A stretch of DNA of 26,231 nucleotides from a virus. How positions within the stretch are numbered: position 1 is the stretch's first letter; each line of letters opens with the position of its first letter. The position numbers and the translations under genes were made by a program. The notes below the pieces were generated by a model. It worked only from the letters and a program-made list of their open reading frames with translations, did no database searches and had not been told where the DNA came from. The stretch is from positions 1-26,231 of the IMG/VR virus record IMGVR_UViG_3300031951_001059, one strand, 5' to 3'. Of the stretch, positions 14,294-23,585 are shown one piece after another.

Positions 14294-15654
14294 ATTATTC
14301 ACCGTTACAACCGCTTGCAAACCCTGTGGGCTATCTAAATCAGCAGCGCGCGCAGCAAAATCAGGTTCGCTTGCAAGATTTGGCTTTAAAACAACAAGAG
14401 CAGCAAGCAACGCTAGGGCAATTTATACAGCCGGCAATTTCTGGCAATAAAGCTGCATTATCGGAAATTTTTAACCGCTCTCCTGAGCTTGGAATGAAAA
14501 TAATGGAAGCGCAGCAGCCGCGCCCCTTATCGGATTTAGGCAAGGGCTATGCGGACGTTCAGTCTGGCTTGTTGCCTCAGCAGTATTTTGACCAGAAACT
14601 CGCCATGGATAACGCACGGGCAAGCGAGCTTGCGGATAAAGCAAACGTTAGAAAATCATCAATTGCTTATAATTTAACCAATCAAGTTTTATCAGCGCCG
14701 CCACAAAATAGGCAGCAGGCATATCGGCAAGCATTGGAATCTGCGCAACAAGCCGGCTTGGATGTTTCTAGTTTCCCCATGCAATACGATGAGGCTTTGG
14801 TCAGTAGAATTAACCAAGGCTCGCAAATGGTGCTTCAATCGCAGCCTAAAGGCACAAGCCTTAGTGTTGGCGCAGATGGCAAGGTTGAGTTTACTCAGGG
14901 CGGCTATGGTTTAAATCAAAGTCAACCCGTGCAAAAATCAGTTGAAAAGGATTTGCAAAAAGACCTTATAAGCACAACAGATTCATTACAGCGAGCCGCA
15001 ACAATTGGCGCTAGATACAAATCAGAATTTTTGACATACGGCGGTCAGCTAGGCGCGGCTAGTACGCGAATACAAGAAAAAATGGGTTTAAATTTAAGCA
15101 GTGAACAAAAAGATTTTTTAAAAGACAGAACAAAATTTAACAACTTGGTTGCTCGAGAATTTAACGCCTATAGAAAAGAAATCACAGGCGCCGCAGCTGC
15201 TGTGGCCGAATTAGAATCATTGAAAAAAGCCGTTATCAATACAGACCAATCACCATCTGAGTTTGAGGCGTCATTACAACAATATCAGGACGACCTTCAA
15301 CGCGCCTTGCGCTTGAAACGTGCTTTAATTCGAGAGGGAATTACTGTTGGCTCTAAAGAATTTGGCTCACAATTTGATAGTCGCTTTTTATCGGGCGGCG
15401 ATGATTCTATCGAGGCGCGTATATCTGATTTTCAAGGTGAGACCGATTCAAATAAGATACAGGCAATTCTAGAGCAAGAGGGCTATAGAACGACTCCATT
15501 ATCAAATGATGAGATGGGCGCAGCGCCGGCAAGCACAAAACCAAGCAAGACATTTCAATCAACCAAAGAAGCAACTGCCGCAATTGACCGTGGAGACGTT
15601 TTGATTGGCGACACGGTTATTGTAAATGGTAAAAAATTTAGGATTGACCCCTAA
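14281..15654 (+). CDS. DNA ejection protein, P22 gp20-like
   Basis: This encodes 457 residues (P22 gp20 is 471). The AGGGA site just before the ATG supports the start. It is Gln/Ala-rich and mostly helical: LNQQRAQQNQVRLQDLALKQ near the start, then a charged helical domain (about 215-350: KSVEKDLQKDLISTTDSLQ, then AREFNAYRKEITGAAAAVAE). A small beta-rich end (RGDVLIGDTVIVNGKKFRIDP) looks like a separate tail module. Position between gp7-like and gp16-like genes supports an ejection role. Sequence similarity to P22 itself is not obvious. Confidence 0.68.
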   Translation: MAGLDYSPLQPLANPVGYLNQQRAQQNQVRLQDLALKQQEQQATLGQFIQPAISGNKAALSEIFNRSPELGMKIMEAQQPRPLSDLGKGYADVQSGLLPQQYFDQKLAMDNARASELADKANVRKSSIAYNLTNQVLSAPPQNRQQAYRQALESAQQAGLDVSSFPMQYDEALVSRINQGSQMVLQSQPKGTSLSVGADGKVEFTQGGYGLNQSQPVQKSVEKDLQKDLISTTDSLQRAATIGARYKSEFLTYGGQLGAASTRIQEKMGLNLSSEQKDFLKDRTKFNNLVAREFNAYRKEITGAAAAVAELESLKKAVINTDQSPSEFEASLQQYQDDLQRALRLKRALIREGITVGSKEFGSQFDSRFLSGGDDSIEARISDFQGETDSNKIQAILEQEGYRTTPLSNDEMGAAPASTKPSKTFQSTKEATAAIDRGDVLIGDTVIVNGKKFRIDP

Positions 15655-17813
15655 TGCCTAGATTGGTTGCCATTGATGATGATATGCCTGCGATGGCTTA
15701 TAAATTAACGCCCATTGATGATGAGCCGATTGCGCCTAAAAGAAATTTTCTGCAGCGCAATATTATTGACCCAATTCGAGGAAACGCAACCGAAAAATTG
15801 CCTGAGTTTAGTGTGGGGCAATTGCGCGTCAACAACGTAATCGAGCCTAAGCAGGCAAGAGGTGTAACTGGTGGTTTTGCGCTTACCAGCGATGTAAAAG
15901 CACAAAAAGAGATCATCCAAGAGAATATACCCAATGCTCAATTTGATAGTGATAAAAATGGCAATCTTATTGTTAGTATTCCGCAACCTGATGGCGGAAC
16001 GTACAGGGCGTATGTCAATAAGCCCGGCCTTAGCGGGCGGGATATTGGCAATGTGGTGGTTGATAGTGCACCTTACGCGGTATTGGGCGGTGCAGTTGCA
16101 CCGCTCGGCGCAGCCTTAGCAACGGGGGCAAGTGTTGTTGGTGGTGGGGCTATATCCGTTGCCCAAGATATAGGCGCACAACAGTTTGGCAGTCAGCAAC
16201 CAGTTGACCTTGGAAAGGCCGCAATAAGCGGCTTAGCTTCAGGTGCAGGTGAATTAGGTGCTCGCTATATATCAAATTTACTTAGCAGGGGGGCAACGGA
16301 TACGGCGGCACAATCTGCAGCAGCAAATTATACTATAGATGATTTAGCGTCTAAACTTGCCGCATCTAATACGAGAGAGGCTCAAACACTATCTTCATTG
16401 GGGCGTTATGATGCTCAATCCGTAGCCGCTTTAAACGATAGAATGGCGCAAAGGTTTGGTATAAGCCCCACAAGAGCGCAGGCGACACAAAATTTAGCCG
16501 ATTTACAGGCACAAGAAGCCTTTGCTAAGGGCGCACGTGGCCGCGCCGCCCAAGATTTAGTCTCTGATAGGCTTGCTCAGCAACAACTTGATATTAATCA
16601 ATCCCCGCAGATTACGTTGCGCCAACTTGGTATAGGCGATGTAAGCGAAGTTACCAAGCAAAGAGCCGCTGGCAATGCCTTTCAGGAAATACAAAATCGT
16701 CGCGATATGCTTCGGCAAGATGTGGCGGGCGCATATGAAAACGCATTCATAGATGCACCATCCGTGCCTTTGCAGAGGCTAGATGAATTACTGCCTGCAG
16801 CAAAAGGAACCGTTGAAACAGTAACAAGGCAAAATCAATTATTTCCCGCATCCTATGGCATGATTGATGAAATAGAAGCCAGCCTTAAGGCATTTGGTGA
16901 GGTGGGCGGCACTGATGCAAAAACTATAAATGTACAATTACAGGAAGTAGACGGCCTAAGGAAGCGCTTAAATCAATTTATTGGGGCGGCCTCTAACAAC
17001 GCAGACCGTCGTCAAGCCTCTTTGATAAAGGAAGCCTTTGACGATAAACTTGATGAAATATTTGAACAATCTGTAGAATCAGGTGACCCTTCAAAATATA
17101 AAAAACTGCTTGAAGCTCGTGCATTGCGAACCAGAATGGGGGAATTATTTGAAGCTGGAAAAGGTGCGGGAGTTGGTCAAAAATTTATTGATAAGGTCTT
17201 AAACGACGAAAAAACACCGGAACAATTCGCCAATTTATTTATAGGGGCGTCCGATGTGGGGAAAAACAGCGCCGCGCCGCAGATTTTACGACAAACAAAA
17301 AAAATTCTAGGCGCGGATTCTACAGCCTTTAAATCCGTTCAGCAAATGCATTTTCTGCATATGGTTGATAGAGCAACGAATAATGGCCAGGTTTCACCAC
17401 TTAAATTATCAAACCAAATAAATGATTTGGTGAGAAAAAACCCATCTTACGCCAATGAGTTATTCTCCAAAGAGCAAATACGCGCATTAAAAGATTATGC
17501 TTATGTTCTGCAACTGGTTAAGCCAACGGCATTTAACCCATCTGGAACCGCCTATACCGCAGCTCGCGAAATAAGCAACGTTTATAATAGCACGATGAAA
17601 AATATGGGGCTTTCGATGGGTATAGCCGGCGACCCGTCATTGATAGCGGCCTATGCTGCTAACAAAGGGCGCGGTTTAATGCAAAGAGCCGCTGCAGCAA
17701 AAATAGTTGAGCCATTTATGATTGAGGCGTCGCAAACGCCAATGACTCAGCTTTTAAAGGGCGCTGGTGTGGGTATTGCAGTTGGTCAAGGCTCTCAAGA
17801 GGAGCAGCAATAA
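15654..17813 (+). CDS. DNA ejection protein, P22 gp16-like
   Basis: This encodes 719 residues (P22 gp16 is 609). It begins in a TAATG overlap with the previous stop. Residues about 140-190 are a long Ala/Gly/Val stretch (YAVLGGAVAPLGAALATGAS, then VVGGGAISVAQDIGAQ) that could insert in a membrane. The rest is helical and charged. No lysozyme or transglycosylase motif is visible. In P22, gp16 is the largest ejected protein and helps DNA cross the inner membrane. The assignment rests on size, composition and place as the last gene before the tailspike. Confidence 0.7.
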   Translation: MPRLVAIDDDMPAMAYKLTPIDDEPIAPKRNFLQRNIIDPIRGNATEKLPEFSVGQLRVNNVIEPKQARGVTGGFALTSDVKAQKEIIQENIPNAQFDSDKNGNLIVSIPQPDGGTYRAYVNKPGLSGRDIGNVVVDSAPYAVLGGAVAPLGAALATGASVVGGGAISVAQDIGAQQFGSQQPVDLGKAAISGLASGAGELGARYISNLLSRGATDTAAQSAAANYTIDDLASKLAASNTREAQTLSSLGRYDAQSVAALNDRMAQRFGISPTRAQATQNLADLQAQEAFAKGARGRAAQDLVSDRLAQQQLDINQSPQITLRQLGIGDVSEVTKQRAAGNAFQEIQNRRDMLRQDVAGAYENAFIDAPSVPLQRLDELLPAAKGTVETVTRQNQLFPASYGMIDEIEASLKAFGEVGGTDAKTINVQLQEVDGLRKRLNQFIGAASNNADRRQASLIKEAFDDKLDEIFEQSVESGDPSKYKKLLEARALRTRMGELFEAGKGAGVGQKFIDKVLNDEKTPEQFANLFIGASDVGKNSAAPQILRQTKKILGADSTAFKSVQQMHFLHMVDRATNNGQVSPLKLSNQINDLVRKNPSYANELFSKEQIRALKDYAYVLQLVKPTAFNPSGTAYTAAREISNVYNSTMKNMGLSMGIAGDPSLIAAYAANKGRGLMQRAAAAKIVEPFMIEASQTPMTQLLKGAGVGIAVGQGSQEEQQ

Positions 17814-20800
17814 TGTCGCGCTTTGTAATCCCTTATATTACTGTTCTGGACGGCAACGGAAAACCCATTTCTGGCGCTATTTTAGAGTTTTATGAAAATC
17901 AAACAACCACTCCTAAAAGTGCTTATAAGGATTCCGATTTAACACTGCCATGGAGTCCGTCTATTGACAAAACGGATAGCAACGGGCGCGCAACCATATA
18001 TTTAGCGCCAAACACTCTGTATAGAGTAATTATCAAGGATGCCGCTGGTAATATTATAACCACTCAAGATAATATTTCTAGTGGTGTAAATTCTGCAAAC
18101 ATTAATACAATCAAGAAAATTAGAATTGAAGATTTTCCGGGGTTCTTTGGTGATTTTGACGATTCTACCTATGCGGGACAAAGTGACCACGTTGCTTGGC
18201 AAAGTGTTTTACAGGCAATGCGCGACGAGCCTGATGCCGTTTTTGAAGGCAATCAAAAGAGGTCTAAGGTTATATTTCTGAACAGCAATATCGGCGCATT
18301 CCTTGCGCCTCGCAACGCTAGGTTTTATTGGGAAGGTACGCGGCTCTTTGGCGACACGCGCCCCGGCGGCGTCTATAACAGCGGCGGTTTACTGGCTTTC
18401 GATTCCCCCGTAGGCATGTACCATCGGGACTTAATTATCAACGGCCTAGCGCAACATCCCATCGCCTCGATTACTGTTTCCGGCACAACCGCAACTGTAA
18501 TTACCGTGGACGCGCACGGCTACGTTGCTAATCAGCTTACCGGCCTGTTCGGTGTTGAACGTCCTAACGGCACGTTGACCACACAAGAGCGCATTCTTTC
18601 TGTCTCTGAATTTAACGGCCTTAAAACCGTGCTGAGCGTCCCCACATCTACCAGCTTCACCTACACCGTGGCGGCGGGTACGCCAACGAATCCCGTTGTT
18701 ACACGTGGTCGAGCTTGCTGGACTAAGAACATTCTGTTCGGCGGAGACGGATTGCGGCTGTTTAACGGCATGGATTGCTTACTGGAAAACGTGCGGTTTG
18801 AATCAATCAATGATGCCTACTGCCGCTACTCCGGCACAACCAATGATGCCGCGATTCTAGCAACGCCAACGCTGCCTGTTGGCGCGTTTAACCTCCGCAT
18901 GGATAAATGCCACTCCATCAACTGCACGCAAGGCAGCTCAACGTCGGGCGGCGCACACACGGTCATAATTGATAATCACATTTCTGAATTGTCCCGCGCC
19001 TCTGCATGGAAGATGGCCTCACGCACAGGAACGGGCGCTATTGCTGGCGGCACACTACACTTTGACGGCATTGTGAAAAACAGCATCCCCGCAGCACTAC
19101 CTGATTTTAACGCCGCGCATCCGAACTGCTATTCTCAAGTCGGCGTTGTAGCGGAAGGCGTCCAGAACTTGCGCGTGCGCGGCACTTTTGAACGGGTGCG
19201 CGAGAGCCTGAACTTCCTGCCAAACCGCGATGCAGGTGGCACGCTTCCTACGCGCAACTTGGCACGCAGCCTTGATGTTGACATTAACATTATTAGCGGC
19301 GGAGACCCGCTCAATCTTCGCATGTGGGACGGCGCACGAATTGAGGAAAACTCAACGCAAACCACATACGCGGAAGGCGTTAAAAACACCCGCGTTCGGA
19401 TTCAGTGTTTTGAGCTGAACGGCCATGCACTGCGTGTCGGTGGCTCTAACCTTGGCTTTAATTCAGGAATGGATTATGAAGTTACCTCGCAGGACTGTGC
19501 GGGCGCACTGGCATTGCGAGCGAGAAACGGGCGGCGCGGGCGGGTTAAGGTTACGCATGACGGCGCGGCAACCAGCACAGCCAACCTATGGGCGAGCGGC
19601 GCGGTAACGTACAAAGTCACCGAGCACGCTATTGTGAACGGCGTTAAATGGCGCTGTGATGTCACGCCAGGCACGCCGTCAACAGTTGCGCCTACAGGCT
19701 CAGGCACGATTGTGACCGCAGATGGCTACACATGGAAGAGCCTACATGCAGCAGCCGCGCTGGCAATAGACGCAGATGAATCAAGCGTCCCCATGGAAGA
19801 CATGACGATTGATGCCAAAGTGCATAATAACCCGCTAGGGGATGGCGTGTACCTCAGCAACTTAACCTCGTCCAATTACACCATTGTCGCAACGGGCAAC
19901 GCACGCAACGGTGTGAGTGAGTCGCGCATGACAAACTGCCACGCGCAAAGCGTCACATCGCACCGCAACGGTTTAGCGCAAATAAACTCAACGGGGCTTA
20001 TTAACCACAACTACAGCGTCCTTGATTGTGATAGCGCGAACAACGGCTTTACGCCGCACACGGTTGATTCATTCCAGAATCTTGTGATATGGCAACGCAC
20101 AATTCGCAACGCAAACAGCACGGGCAATCTCAATTTAAACGCAATCCGCCCAGACGGTTTTAAGGTTATGATGCCCGCAACCATGATTAATTGCAGCACG
20201 GTTGTCGATGTGAACAATACGCTTGGTTACGGTCTAAAACACCTGCTTGATAAATCATATCTCAACATTGAATGCCCGCGCATTCATGATTTAGGCACTG
20301 CTAATGGCACGGCCGGACTATACCCCGGTGGGTCAAAATTAACTCTTGGCTCCTTTGGTACAGTACTACAAAAGGGCGGCGCATCGGCGGGCAGCATGAC
20401 GCATGATGTGTCGGTTGGCGGTCATTACTTGCCGCTGGCAAACGCTTTTGTTGCGGGCTCCCCACCAGCAGCAGCACGAATTTACGGCTCAAACAATTTT
20501 AGCGCGGGCTGTGGTTGGGAAGCCTCGCACAATACCGTCATAGGTAGTCCTGCCGTGTGGCACGTTGTCAACTTTGGCGAGGCGGGCGCAACAGGAAACC
20601 TAGCGGCGGAACCCGCAGCCAACACATTCGGCATTGTCGATGGCGGCACACTTAACACCAACGCTCATTGGTGGCTGTACCTCAACGGATACAAAGATTT
20701 AGGAAGTACTTTATCACCTTTTTGGACAACAGGGGTGGTTGTAACTCCCGGCACGATTCGCACAGTAGGCTTTGCTATTACGGCATTAACTGGAAACGGA

Positions 20801-21148
20801 ACAACGGCGACAGCAACGGCGGCGGGTCATGGGCTGTCAACAGGCGATAAGCGATATATCGCGCGAGCGAGTGGCTTGTTCAGCACGTTCAATTTTAGCA
20901 CGCAGAATTTTGACTTAGTAACAGTAACGGTTATCGACGCCAACACCTTTACTTATCCGTGCCTTGCAACGGGTACGGCAACGATAACAGCAGGGAACAC
21001 AGAGATTGCGTGTCTTGTGGGTTGTTATGAAATGGTTGCCCCGAACAACCGGACGACAGGCGCAACGCCGCCTTCTGGGCGCGGCATTGTAAACGGCAAC
21101 TATTTCCTTGCTTTTGCGGGCGCAGGGTTAAGGGCGGTGGCGGTATGA
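17813..21148 (+). CDS. tailspike / receptor-binding fibre
   Basis: This encodes 1111 residues in a TAATG overlap with the previous gene. Residues 1-90 are an anchor domain of the type IPYITVLDGNGKPISGAILE followed by FYENQTTTPKSAYKDSDLTL, common in podovirus tail fibres and different from the P22 gp9 head-binding domain. The middle is a long run of short beta strands with many Asn/Thr/Gly turns, consistent with a right-handed beta-helix and possibly a depolymerase. Two related beta domains occur at about 218-298 and 989-1067. Coding DNA is about 30% GC in the anchor (sampled lines) but about 60% or more in the body (sampled at 19201 and 19501), a sign of domain replacement. Confidence 0.85.
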   Translation: MSRFVIPYITVLDGNGKPISGAILEFYENQTTTPKSAYKDSDLTLPWSPSIDKTDSNGRATIYLAPNTLYRVIIKDAAGNIITTQDNISSGVNSANINTIKKIRIEDFPGFFGDFDDSTYAGQSDHVAWQSVLQAMRDEPDAVFEGNQKRSKVIFLNSNIGAFLAPRNARFYWEGTRLFGDTRPGGVYNSGGLLAFDSPVGMYHRDLIINGLAQHPIASITVSGTTATVITVDAHGYVANQLTGLFGVERPNGTLTTQERILSVSEFNGLKTVLSVPTSTSFTYTVAAGTPTNPVVTRGRACWTKNILFGGDGLRLFNGMDCLLENVRFESINDAYCRYSGTTNDAAILATPTLPVGAFNLRMDKCHSINCTQGSSTSGGAHTVIIDNHISELSRASAWKMASRTGTGAIAGGTLHFDGIVKNSIPAALPDFNAAHPNCYSQVGVVAEGVQNLRVRGTFERVRESLNFLPNRDAGGTLPTRNLARSLDVDINIISGGDPLNLRMWDGARIEENSTQTTYAEGVKNTRVRIQCFELNGHALRVGGSNLGFNSGMDYEVTSQDCAGALALRARNGRRGRVKVTHDGAATSTANLWASGAVTYKVTEHAIVNGVKWRCDVTPGTPSTVAPTGSGTIVTADGYTWKSLHAAAALAIDADESSVPMEDMTIDAKVHNNPLGDGVYLSNLTSSNYTIVATGNARNGVSESRMTNCHAQSVTSHRNGLAQINSTGLINHNYSVLDCDSANNGFTPHTVDSFQNLVIWQRTIRNANSTGNLNLNAIRPDGFKVMMPATMINCSTVVDVNNTLGYGLKHLLDKSYLNIECPRIHDLGTANGTAGLYPGGSKLTLGSFGTVLQKGGASAGSMTHDVSVGGHYLPLANAFVAGSPPAAARIYGSNNFSAGCGWEASHNTVIGSPAVWHVVNFGEAGATGNLAAEPAANTFGIVDGGTLNTNAHWWLYLNGYKDLGSTLSPFWTTGVVVTPGTIRTVGFAITALTGNGTTATATAAGHGLSTGDKRYIARASGLFSTFNFSTQNFDLVTVTVIDANTFTYPCLATGTATITAGNTEIACLVGCYEMVAPNNRTTGATPPSGRGIVNGNYFLAFAGAGLRAVAV

Positions 21149-21357
21149 CCGATAGAGATTATAGAGACATAGTCAGCGTATCGAATGTGATGCTACCTCA
21201 GCACGATGAAACGGGCGCAATTACGGCGTATGTGCCGCACCTGTTTGTGCAGCGATACGGCGGTGAAGAATTTTATACTCGGCCTCTAGCGCACGCGCAT
21301 TGCGCATACAAAAAAGAAATTCAAACGTGGCTTAATTCTGGGGGAATAATTACATGA
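21145..21357 (+). CDS. hypothetical protein between receptor-binding genes
   Basis: This encodes 70 residues with ATGA overlaps at both ends. The sequence is mixed (MLPQHDETGAITAYVPHLFV, FYTRPLAHAHCAYKKEIQTWLNSGG). It has no membrane segment. It could be a fibre chaperone or accessory to the tailspike or to the glycine-rich protein that follows, but nothing in the sequence demonstrates this. Confidence 0.55.
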   Translation: MTDRDYRDIVSVSNVMLPQHDETGAITAYVPHLFVQRYGGEEFYTRPLAHAHCAYKKEIQTWLNSGGIIT

Positions 21358-22304
21358 CAATTTTACGGCCAATTTTGGGAAACGTTTTTGGCGGTGGCGG
21401 CACAAGAGTGCTGCGTGAAATCACATCCAGCAGCACATATATTAAAAGACCCGGCTTGCTAGCGGCGGTTGTAGTCGGCATTGGCGGCGGCGGGGGCGGT
21501 GGTGGCGGCAGGAGAGGCGCGGCGGCAAGTCAAACTAGTGGCGGCGGCGGCGGAGCGGGGGCGGCAATTGCGTGGCGATTCATGCTCGCTTCTGAGATTC
21601 CTGAATCGGTCGCGGTTACAATTGGGGCGGGCGGCGCGGGTGGGCTAGGCGCTACCACGAACGATACAAACGGCGGTAACGGCGGCAACGGAACCGCCAC
21701 ATCTTTCGGCGCTTTGGTTGTCGCAACCTTCGGCCCCGGCGGAACAGGTGGTCTAACCGGAGCAACGGCGGGCGGTACTGGCGGACAAATTACCGCTTGC
21801 ACACCTCCCTTGTACCCCGGAACGAGCGGTAACACCGGCGGCGCAGGAACATCAACAGCAAACGGTGTAGGCGGCGCATCCACATCCCTACAGGGCAGTG
21901 GCGTAGGTATAGCGGGCGGCGGTGGGGGCGGCGGCATTGATAACGTAACGCTGCGAGCGGGCGGTGCTGGCTCTAGGGTTTATACAATCTTTAACGTGCA
22001 GAGCACAGCGGCTACTGGCGGCGCAGCGGGAACAGGTGCGGCTGGTGGGGCTGGCGCGAGTAACGTGGCCTTGCAAATCCTGGGGCAGTACAACGTGACG
22101 CCTATTAACACATTGGGCGCGGGCGCATCTGGCGGTGGCGGCGGCAGCGGCAACACTGCGGGTACTGTGCCGGGCGGTAATGGCGGCGATGGCGGCAACT
22201 ACGGTGCTGGTGGTGGCGGTGGTGGTGCATCGCGAAACGGTGCGAACGCTGGTAACGGCGGCAAGGGCGGCGACGGCTGCTTGCTTATTTTAGAATTCTA
22301 TTGA
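21354..22304 (+). CDS. glycine-rich tail adhesin candidate
   Basis: This encodes 316 residues. After a short N-terminus (VLREITSSSTYIKRPGLLAAVVVGIGGG), about 250 residues are dominated by Gly runs separated by short variable Ser/Asn/Thr/Ala segments, closing with GGKGGDGCLLILEFY. Landmarks such as VAVTIGAGGAGG and the hydrophobic end are typical of glycine-rich domains at phage fibre tips. In T-even-like gp38 adhesins, Gly runs form polyglycine-II helices and the loops between them bind the receptor. The gene follows the tailspike and a small ORF, fitting a receptor-binding role. Similarity to gp38 is architectural only. Confidence 0.6.
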   Translation: MTILRPILGNVFGGGGTRVLREITSSSTYIKRPGLLAAVVVGIGGGGGGGGGRRGAAASQTSGGGGGAGAAIAWRFMLASEIPESVAVTIGAGGAGGLGATTNDTNGGNGGNGTATSFGALVVATFGPGGTGGLTGATAGGTGGQITACTPPLYPGTSGNTGGAGTSTANGVGGASTSLQGSGVGIAGGGGGGGIDNVTLRAGGAGSRVYTIFNVQSTAATGGAAGTGAAGGAGASNVALQILGQYNVTPINTLGAGASGGGGGSGNTAGTVPGGNGGDGGNYGAGGGGGGASRNGANAGNGGKGGDGCLLILEFY

Positions 22305-22313
22305 GGTGTTATT

Positions 22314-22478
22314 ATGTACTACGCAGTTTTGAAAGATGGTGTTTGCATTGCAAAAATTATTGCTGATTCTCTTGACGGATATGTGTATCCTTTTCCGCAT
22401 GATGCGCTGGTTGAAGACCCAGATAATAGCATGGTTGTCGTGGAAACAAGCGCGGTTGAACAGGGTACAGGCGAATGA
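22314..22478 (+). CDS. small hypothetical protein
   Basis: This encodes 54 residues starting MYYAVLKDGVCIAKIIADSL and ending VETSAVEQGTGE, with GAGGTG upstream of the ATG and an ATGA overlap with the next gene. The opening (YYAVLKDGVCIAKIIA) looks like a small beta-hairpin protein; similar short proteins often follow phage fibre genes. No function assigned. Confidence 0.6.
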   Translation: MYYAVLKDGVCIAKIIADSLDGYVYPFPHDALVEDPDNSMVVVETSAVEQGTGE

Positions 22479-22681
22479 CAACGACCAACGACGAACTAAA
22501 AGTTGCGCTGCTATTGGGTGAAATCAGTGGCAAATTAGACACATCTATCAAGCATCAAGCCACTAGCTTACGTTTAATTATTGCGCTAAATATCCTAGGT
22601 ATGACAGGCGGCACAATTACCGTTGGAACTCAGGCGCTTGACGGCTGGCCAGTGATTGAAAAATTATTGGGGCTACTATGA
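22475..22681 (+). CDS. small membrane protein of the lysis cassette
   Basis: This encodes 68 residues. A polar N-terminus (TTTNDELKVALLLGEISGKLDTSIKHQATS) precedes one hydrophobic stretch at about 32-50 (LRLIIALNILGMTGGTITVG) and a short tail. It overlaps both neighbours by ATGA and lies directly before the endolysin gene, so an accessory, antiholin-like or holin-like role is plausible. A second holin candidate lies after the endolysin. Confidence 0.5.
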   Translation: MTTTNDELKVALLLGEISGKLDTSIKHQATSLRLIIALNILGMTGGTITVGTQALDGWPVIEKLLGLL

Positions 22682-23127
22682 GCATCGACCGCGCACGGCT
22701 TGAAAAGCAGCTGCGGATAGACGAGGGTGAACGCTTGAAGCCATATCGCTGCACGGCCGGCAAGCTCACAATCGGTGTGGGGCGCAACCTTGATGACCGA
22801 GGCATCACTAAAGAAGAATCAGCCGTGATGCTGGATAGGGATATTCAAAATTGCTTGGCCGACCTCGCGTTTTTCCTTCCATGGTACAAACAACTTAATG
22901 CGGCGCGGCAGGAAGCCTTAATTAACATGGTTTTCACCATGGGAATTGTCCGGCTGTGCCGTTTTGTTAACATGTTGCTTGCCTTGAAATCGGGTGACTG
23001 GAAACGGGCGCACGATGAGACCCTAAACAGCAAATGGGCGAGAGACCTCAAGGTTTTCAATTCCCCACGAGCAATCAATATCGCCAAAGTTTTTTTAACA
23101 GGAGAGCCAATCTATGCCAACACTTGA
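22678..23127 (+). CDS. endolysin, T4-type lysozyme (GH24)
   Basis: This encodes 149 residues aligning by eye along the whole length of T4 lysozyme: RIDEGERLKPYRCTAG, KLTIGVGRNLDD, then ALINMVFTMG and a final RAINIAKVFLTGEPI. T4 catalytic residues Glu11, Asp20, Thr26 correspond to E16, C25 and T31. The Asp to Cys change is natural in many phage lysozymes. The enzyme cuts the glycan strands of peptidoglycan. There is no signal or anchor sequence, so it needs a holin to reach the wall. It overlaps the next gene by 14 nt. Confidence 0.92.
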   Translation: MSIDRARLEKQLRIDEGERLKPYRCTAGKLTIGVGRNLDDRGITKEESAVMLDRDIQNCLADLAFFLPWYKQLNAARQEALINMVFTMGIVRLCRFVNMLLALKSGDWKRAHDETLNSKWARDLKVFNSPRAINIAKVFLTGEPIYANT

Positions 23128-23314
23128 CGGCAATAAAACGTATATTGTGGCGGCGATTTATATCGCCTCTGTGATAGCATCGCATTACTACCCGGAAATT
23201 GATTGGGACACAATTCAAGCAGTTATTGCTGGCTTCGGTCTCGTGACGCTGCGTCATGCCATTAAAACCACCCAACCCCAACCAACCAAAGAAGAGGAAT
23301 CTAAAAATGTTTGA
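23114..23314 (+). CDS. candidate holin, two transmembrane segments
   Basis: This encodes 66 residues with AGGAG 9 nt before the ATG. Hydrophobic segments lie at about 9-26 (TYIVAAIYIASVIASHYY) and 34-50 (IQAVIAGFGLVTLRHAI), followed by a charged tail (TKEEESKNV). Two helices, small size and a place right after the endolysin are typical of class II holins, which form the membrane lesions that release the lysozyme. Sequence-level family membership is uncertain. Confidence 0.65.
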   Translation: MPTLDGNKTYIVAAIYIASVIASHYYPEIDWDTIQAVIAGFGLVTLRHAIKTTQPQPTKEEESKNV

Positions 23315-23585
23315 ATCAGTATTATACGAAAACGACAATATAAAAGCTGCAAACAACGCCGCTCAAACGGCGGTCTGTTTATATATCAAAGCCAAAGATG
23401 ATTATCTCGTCCTCAAAGGAGAGGACGCAGCCCGATTTCGTCAGCACGCTTTTGTCGGAAATTTCGTGCAACAAACCAAAGCAAATCTTGAATCCCAGAA
23501 AGCCCAGCTCGATGCTCAAGCGGAATTACAAATCAATACTGCTATTAGCGAGTCTAATGCTTATTTTAACGGTTTTGCTGTATGA
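23307..23585 (+). CDS. hypothetical protein of the lysis region
   Basis: The likely start is ATG 23307 (MFESVLYEN, 92 residues), supported by GAGGAA upstream; an in-frame ATG at 23256 would lie deeper in the holin gene. It is helical, Ala/Gln-rich and charged (NNAAQTAVCLYIKAKDDYLVL, cut from GEDAARFRQHAFVGNFVQQT). No membrane segment. It sits between the holin and lipoprotein genes with overlaps on both sides. No function recognised. Confidence 0.6.
   Translation: MFESVLYENDNIKAANNAAQTAVCLYIKAKDDYLVLKGEDAARFRQHAFVGNFVQQTKANLESQKAQLDAQAELQINTAISESNAYFNGFAV

Noticed and set aside
21530-21937. Proline-rich minus-strand open frame
   Set aside because: The antisense of glycine codons reads as proline/alanine, an artefact of the glycine-rich gene.
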